Origin: Anaerolinea sp.
Lineage (GTDB): Bacteria > Chloroflexota > Anaerolineae > Anaerolineales > Villigracilaceae
Length of the DNA: 7,149 nt
NCBI GenBank assembly: GCA_020720965.1
Contig: DYNS01000154.1
Coordinates: forward strand, 1-7,149
Direction of reading: 5' to 3'
Part shown: positions 6,356-7,149 of the stretch, piece after piece
Layout: each line of letters starts with the position of its first letter
Numbering within the stretch: the first letter of the stretch is position 1
The notes under the pieces: generated by a model
Seen by the model: the letters and a program-made list of their open reading frames with translations, nothing else
What the model was told of the DNA's origin: nothing
Databases searched by the model: none
Made by a program: the position numbers and the translations under genes

Positions 6356-7000
6356 TTACCACTGCGCGAAGTTTTCCAGGAGGCGAAGCCCGACTGCACC
6401 ACTTTTTTCGGCGTGGAATTGGACAGCAAAAAGGTTGTCCTTGCCAATCGCCGCCGGAAAGGGGATGCCGTATTCGGTTTGGGCATAGGTATGGGCAGGG
6501 TCTGCCGGTTGGGGGTAATACGAATGAACGTAGTAGAACTCATCACCGGAGCGGAGGTGGCGAAGGAGAGGGTGGGGTTGCAGGACGCTGACGGCATTCC
6601 AGCCCATGTGGGGAATTTTTAGTAACGGATTTGTAGAAGGGGATAGCGGATTTTTGGGAGAAATGGATGTTTCGGGGCGGAATTTTACCGTTTTACCGGG
6701 TAACAGCCCCAAACATTCGGTATCGTCTTCTTCCGAGTAGTCCAGGATAATTTGGCAGCCGATGCAGATGCCGAGGATGGGGGTTCCGGCGGCGAAAGCC
6801 TCTTTCAGGGCAGAATCCAGCCCGCGTTGACGCAGGGTTGTCATGGCTGCGCCAGCGGCTCCGACCCCAGGGAAGATGATTTTGTCGGCGCGGCGTACCG
6901 TTTCCGGGTCAGCAGAGACCTGGCTGGGAATGCCGAGGTGAGTGAGCGCTCTTCGGACGGAGGTCAGGTTTCCGGCATTGTAGTCAATTAAGGTAATCAT
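6356..7000 (-). CDS. hisH: Imidazole glycerol phosphate synthase, glutamine amidotransferase subunit (HisH)
   Basis: Class I glutaminase that hydrolyses glutamine and channels ammonia to HisF, releasing glutamate. The product has 214 residues. The catalytic triad is visible: Cys79 in G-I-C-I-G, His196 and Glu198 in Q-F-H-A-E-K-S. The oxyanion strand P-G-V-G is at 44-47 and the interface segment P-H-M-G-W-N at 130-135. ATG at 7000 is chosen over the in-frame ATG at 7018 because GGAG lies 6 bases before it, and because M-I-T-L-I-D-Y-N-A-G-N is the usual family beginning. Odd point: about residues 109-127 form a Ser/Pro/Asn-rich stretch, with N-P-L occurring twice 7 residues apart, where relatives have a short loop. 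As first gene of the cluster it directly faces the divergent regulator-like gene. Confidence 0.96.
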   Translation of the reverse strand: MITLIDYNAGNLTSVRRALTHLGIPSQVSADPETVRRADKIIFPGVGAAGAAMTTLRQRGLDSALKEAFAAGTPILGICIGCQIILDYSEEDDTECLGLLPGKTVKFRPETSISPKNPLSPSTNPLLKIPHMGWNAVSVLQPHPLLRHLRSGDEFYYVHSYYPQPADPAHTYAQTEYGIPFPAAIGKDNLFAVQFHAEKSGAVGLRLLENFAQW

Positions 7001-7017
7001 AATAATCTCCAAAATCA

Positions 7018-7045
7018 TTTATAATTAGTTAGTCAAACTAACCAA
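7018..7045 (-). promoter_or_regulatory. Candidate promoter for the hisH-led operon
   Basis: On the minus strand a TATAAA (7023-7018) lies 16 bases downstream of TTGGTT (7045-7040), a fair -10/-35 pair. Transcription would start near 7011, just in front of the GGAG of hisH (7010-7007), so the leader would be very short (about 10 nt). This leaves no room for a histidine leader peptide or attenuator. On the plus strand a perfect TATAAT (7020-7025) overlaps it and could serve the divergent gene, though I see no good -35 for it. Prediction by eye only. Confidence 0.4.
7025..7042. promoter_or_regulatory. Overlapping palindromes, candidate operator
   Basis: Two inverted repeats overlap here. TTAGTT (7025-7030) pairs with AACTAA (7036-7041) across 5 bases; GTTAGT (7028-7033) pairs with ACTAAC (7037-7042) across 3 bases, giving the 15-bp site GTTAGTCAAACTAAC. 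The size and the TAGTTnnnnAACTA style suit a dimeric winged-helix regulator such as a MarR protein. The site sits between the -35 and -10 of the proposed hisH promoter and just downstream of the plus-strand TATAAT, so a bound protein could block both directions. Confidence 0.55.
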
Positions 7046-7055
7046 AAGGTGTTTT

Positions 7056-7149
7056 ATGGAAAAAATCCTGCTTGAGTTTATTGCCACCCTCGACCATTCG
7101 CTCAAGAAACAGCAAAGTGAGGGGTTTTCGCACTTGACCGTTAGCCAGT
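7056..7149 (+). CDS. N-terminus of a probable MarR-family transcriptional regulator; 3' end outside window
   Basis: Only 31 codons are visible before the window ends. ATG at 7056 has AAGG about 6 bases upstream and the frame stays open to the edge. The peptide begins M-E-K-I-L-L-E-F-I-A-T-L-D and ends L-T-V-S-Q. An N-terminal dimerisation helix leading into L-T-x-S-Q, just before the winged-helix domain, is typical of MarR proteins (compare the L-T-L-S-Q-Y pattern). The DNA-binding domain itself is not in view, so this rests on a short match from memory plus the palindrome directly upstream. It is divergent from hisH with 55 bp between the start codons, an arrangement that often reflects autoregulation. 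Confidence 0.5.
   Translation, partial: MEKILLEFIATLDHSLKKQQSEGFSHLTVSQ

Noticed and set aside
7001..7018. Upstream ATG at 7018 as the hisH start
   Set aside because: It would place the GGAG inside the coding region and overlap the candidate -10; the ATG at 7000 has proper spacing and the family-typical N-terminus.
7001..7055. Histidine leader peptide, T-box or other attenuator ahead of hisH
   Set aside because: Only 55 bp separate the divergent starts; there is no His-codon run and no alternative hairpins.

Overview
The window is an ordinary-looking chromosomal segment (GC-rich by eye, dense, no sign of phage, plasmid, CRISPR or insertion sequence). It is dominated by one run of minus-strand amino-acid biosynthesis genes. 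Protein style and intergenic sequence (a CCCCTCTCCC/GGGAGAGGGG hairpin, heptamer tandem repeats) remind me of Anaerolineae-type Chloroflexota, with cyanobacteria a weaker alternative. This is a low-confidence impression; no rRNA or other marker is present to settle it.

Layout, left to right. Positions 1-1227 (+) hold the C-terminal part of an M3-family oligoendopeptidase, cut by the window edge. A strong, probably bidirectional terminator at about 1235-1263 separates it from the convergent minus-strand cluster. In transcription order (right to left) that cluster is hisH (7000-6356), a 78-bp spacer, hisF (6277-5501), hisI (5504-5157, ATGA overlap with hisF), proB (5153-4056, 3-bp gap), proA (4046-2793, 9-bp gap), then a 147-bp spacer with a terminator-like hairpin and seven tandem heptamers, hisE (2645-2373), and a THUMP-domain RNA methyltransferase starting at TTG one base after the hisE stop (2371-1262). 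At the right edge a divergent plus-strand gene starts at 7056; its 31 visible residues fit the N-terminus of a MarR-type regulator. The 55-bp divergent region carries overlapping -10-like sequences and two overlapping palindromes.

How the genes work together. HisE and HisI perform steps 2 and 3 of histidine synthesis (PR-ATP to PR-AMP to ProFAR). HisH and HisF form the glutamine amidotransferase/cyclase that makes imidazole glycerol phosphate and AICAR. ProB and ProA perform the first two steps of proline synthesis from glutamate. HisG, HisA, HisB, HisC, HisD and ProC are not in the window. The points most worth a second look are the his-pro mixed operon, the isolation of hisE behind a terminator-like hairpin and a slippage-prone heptamer array, a repeat-like insertion in HisH, and the palindromic divergent promoter. 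I did not find a convincing new defence, mobile or otherwise undescribed system.
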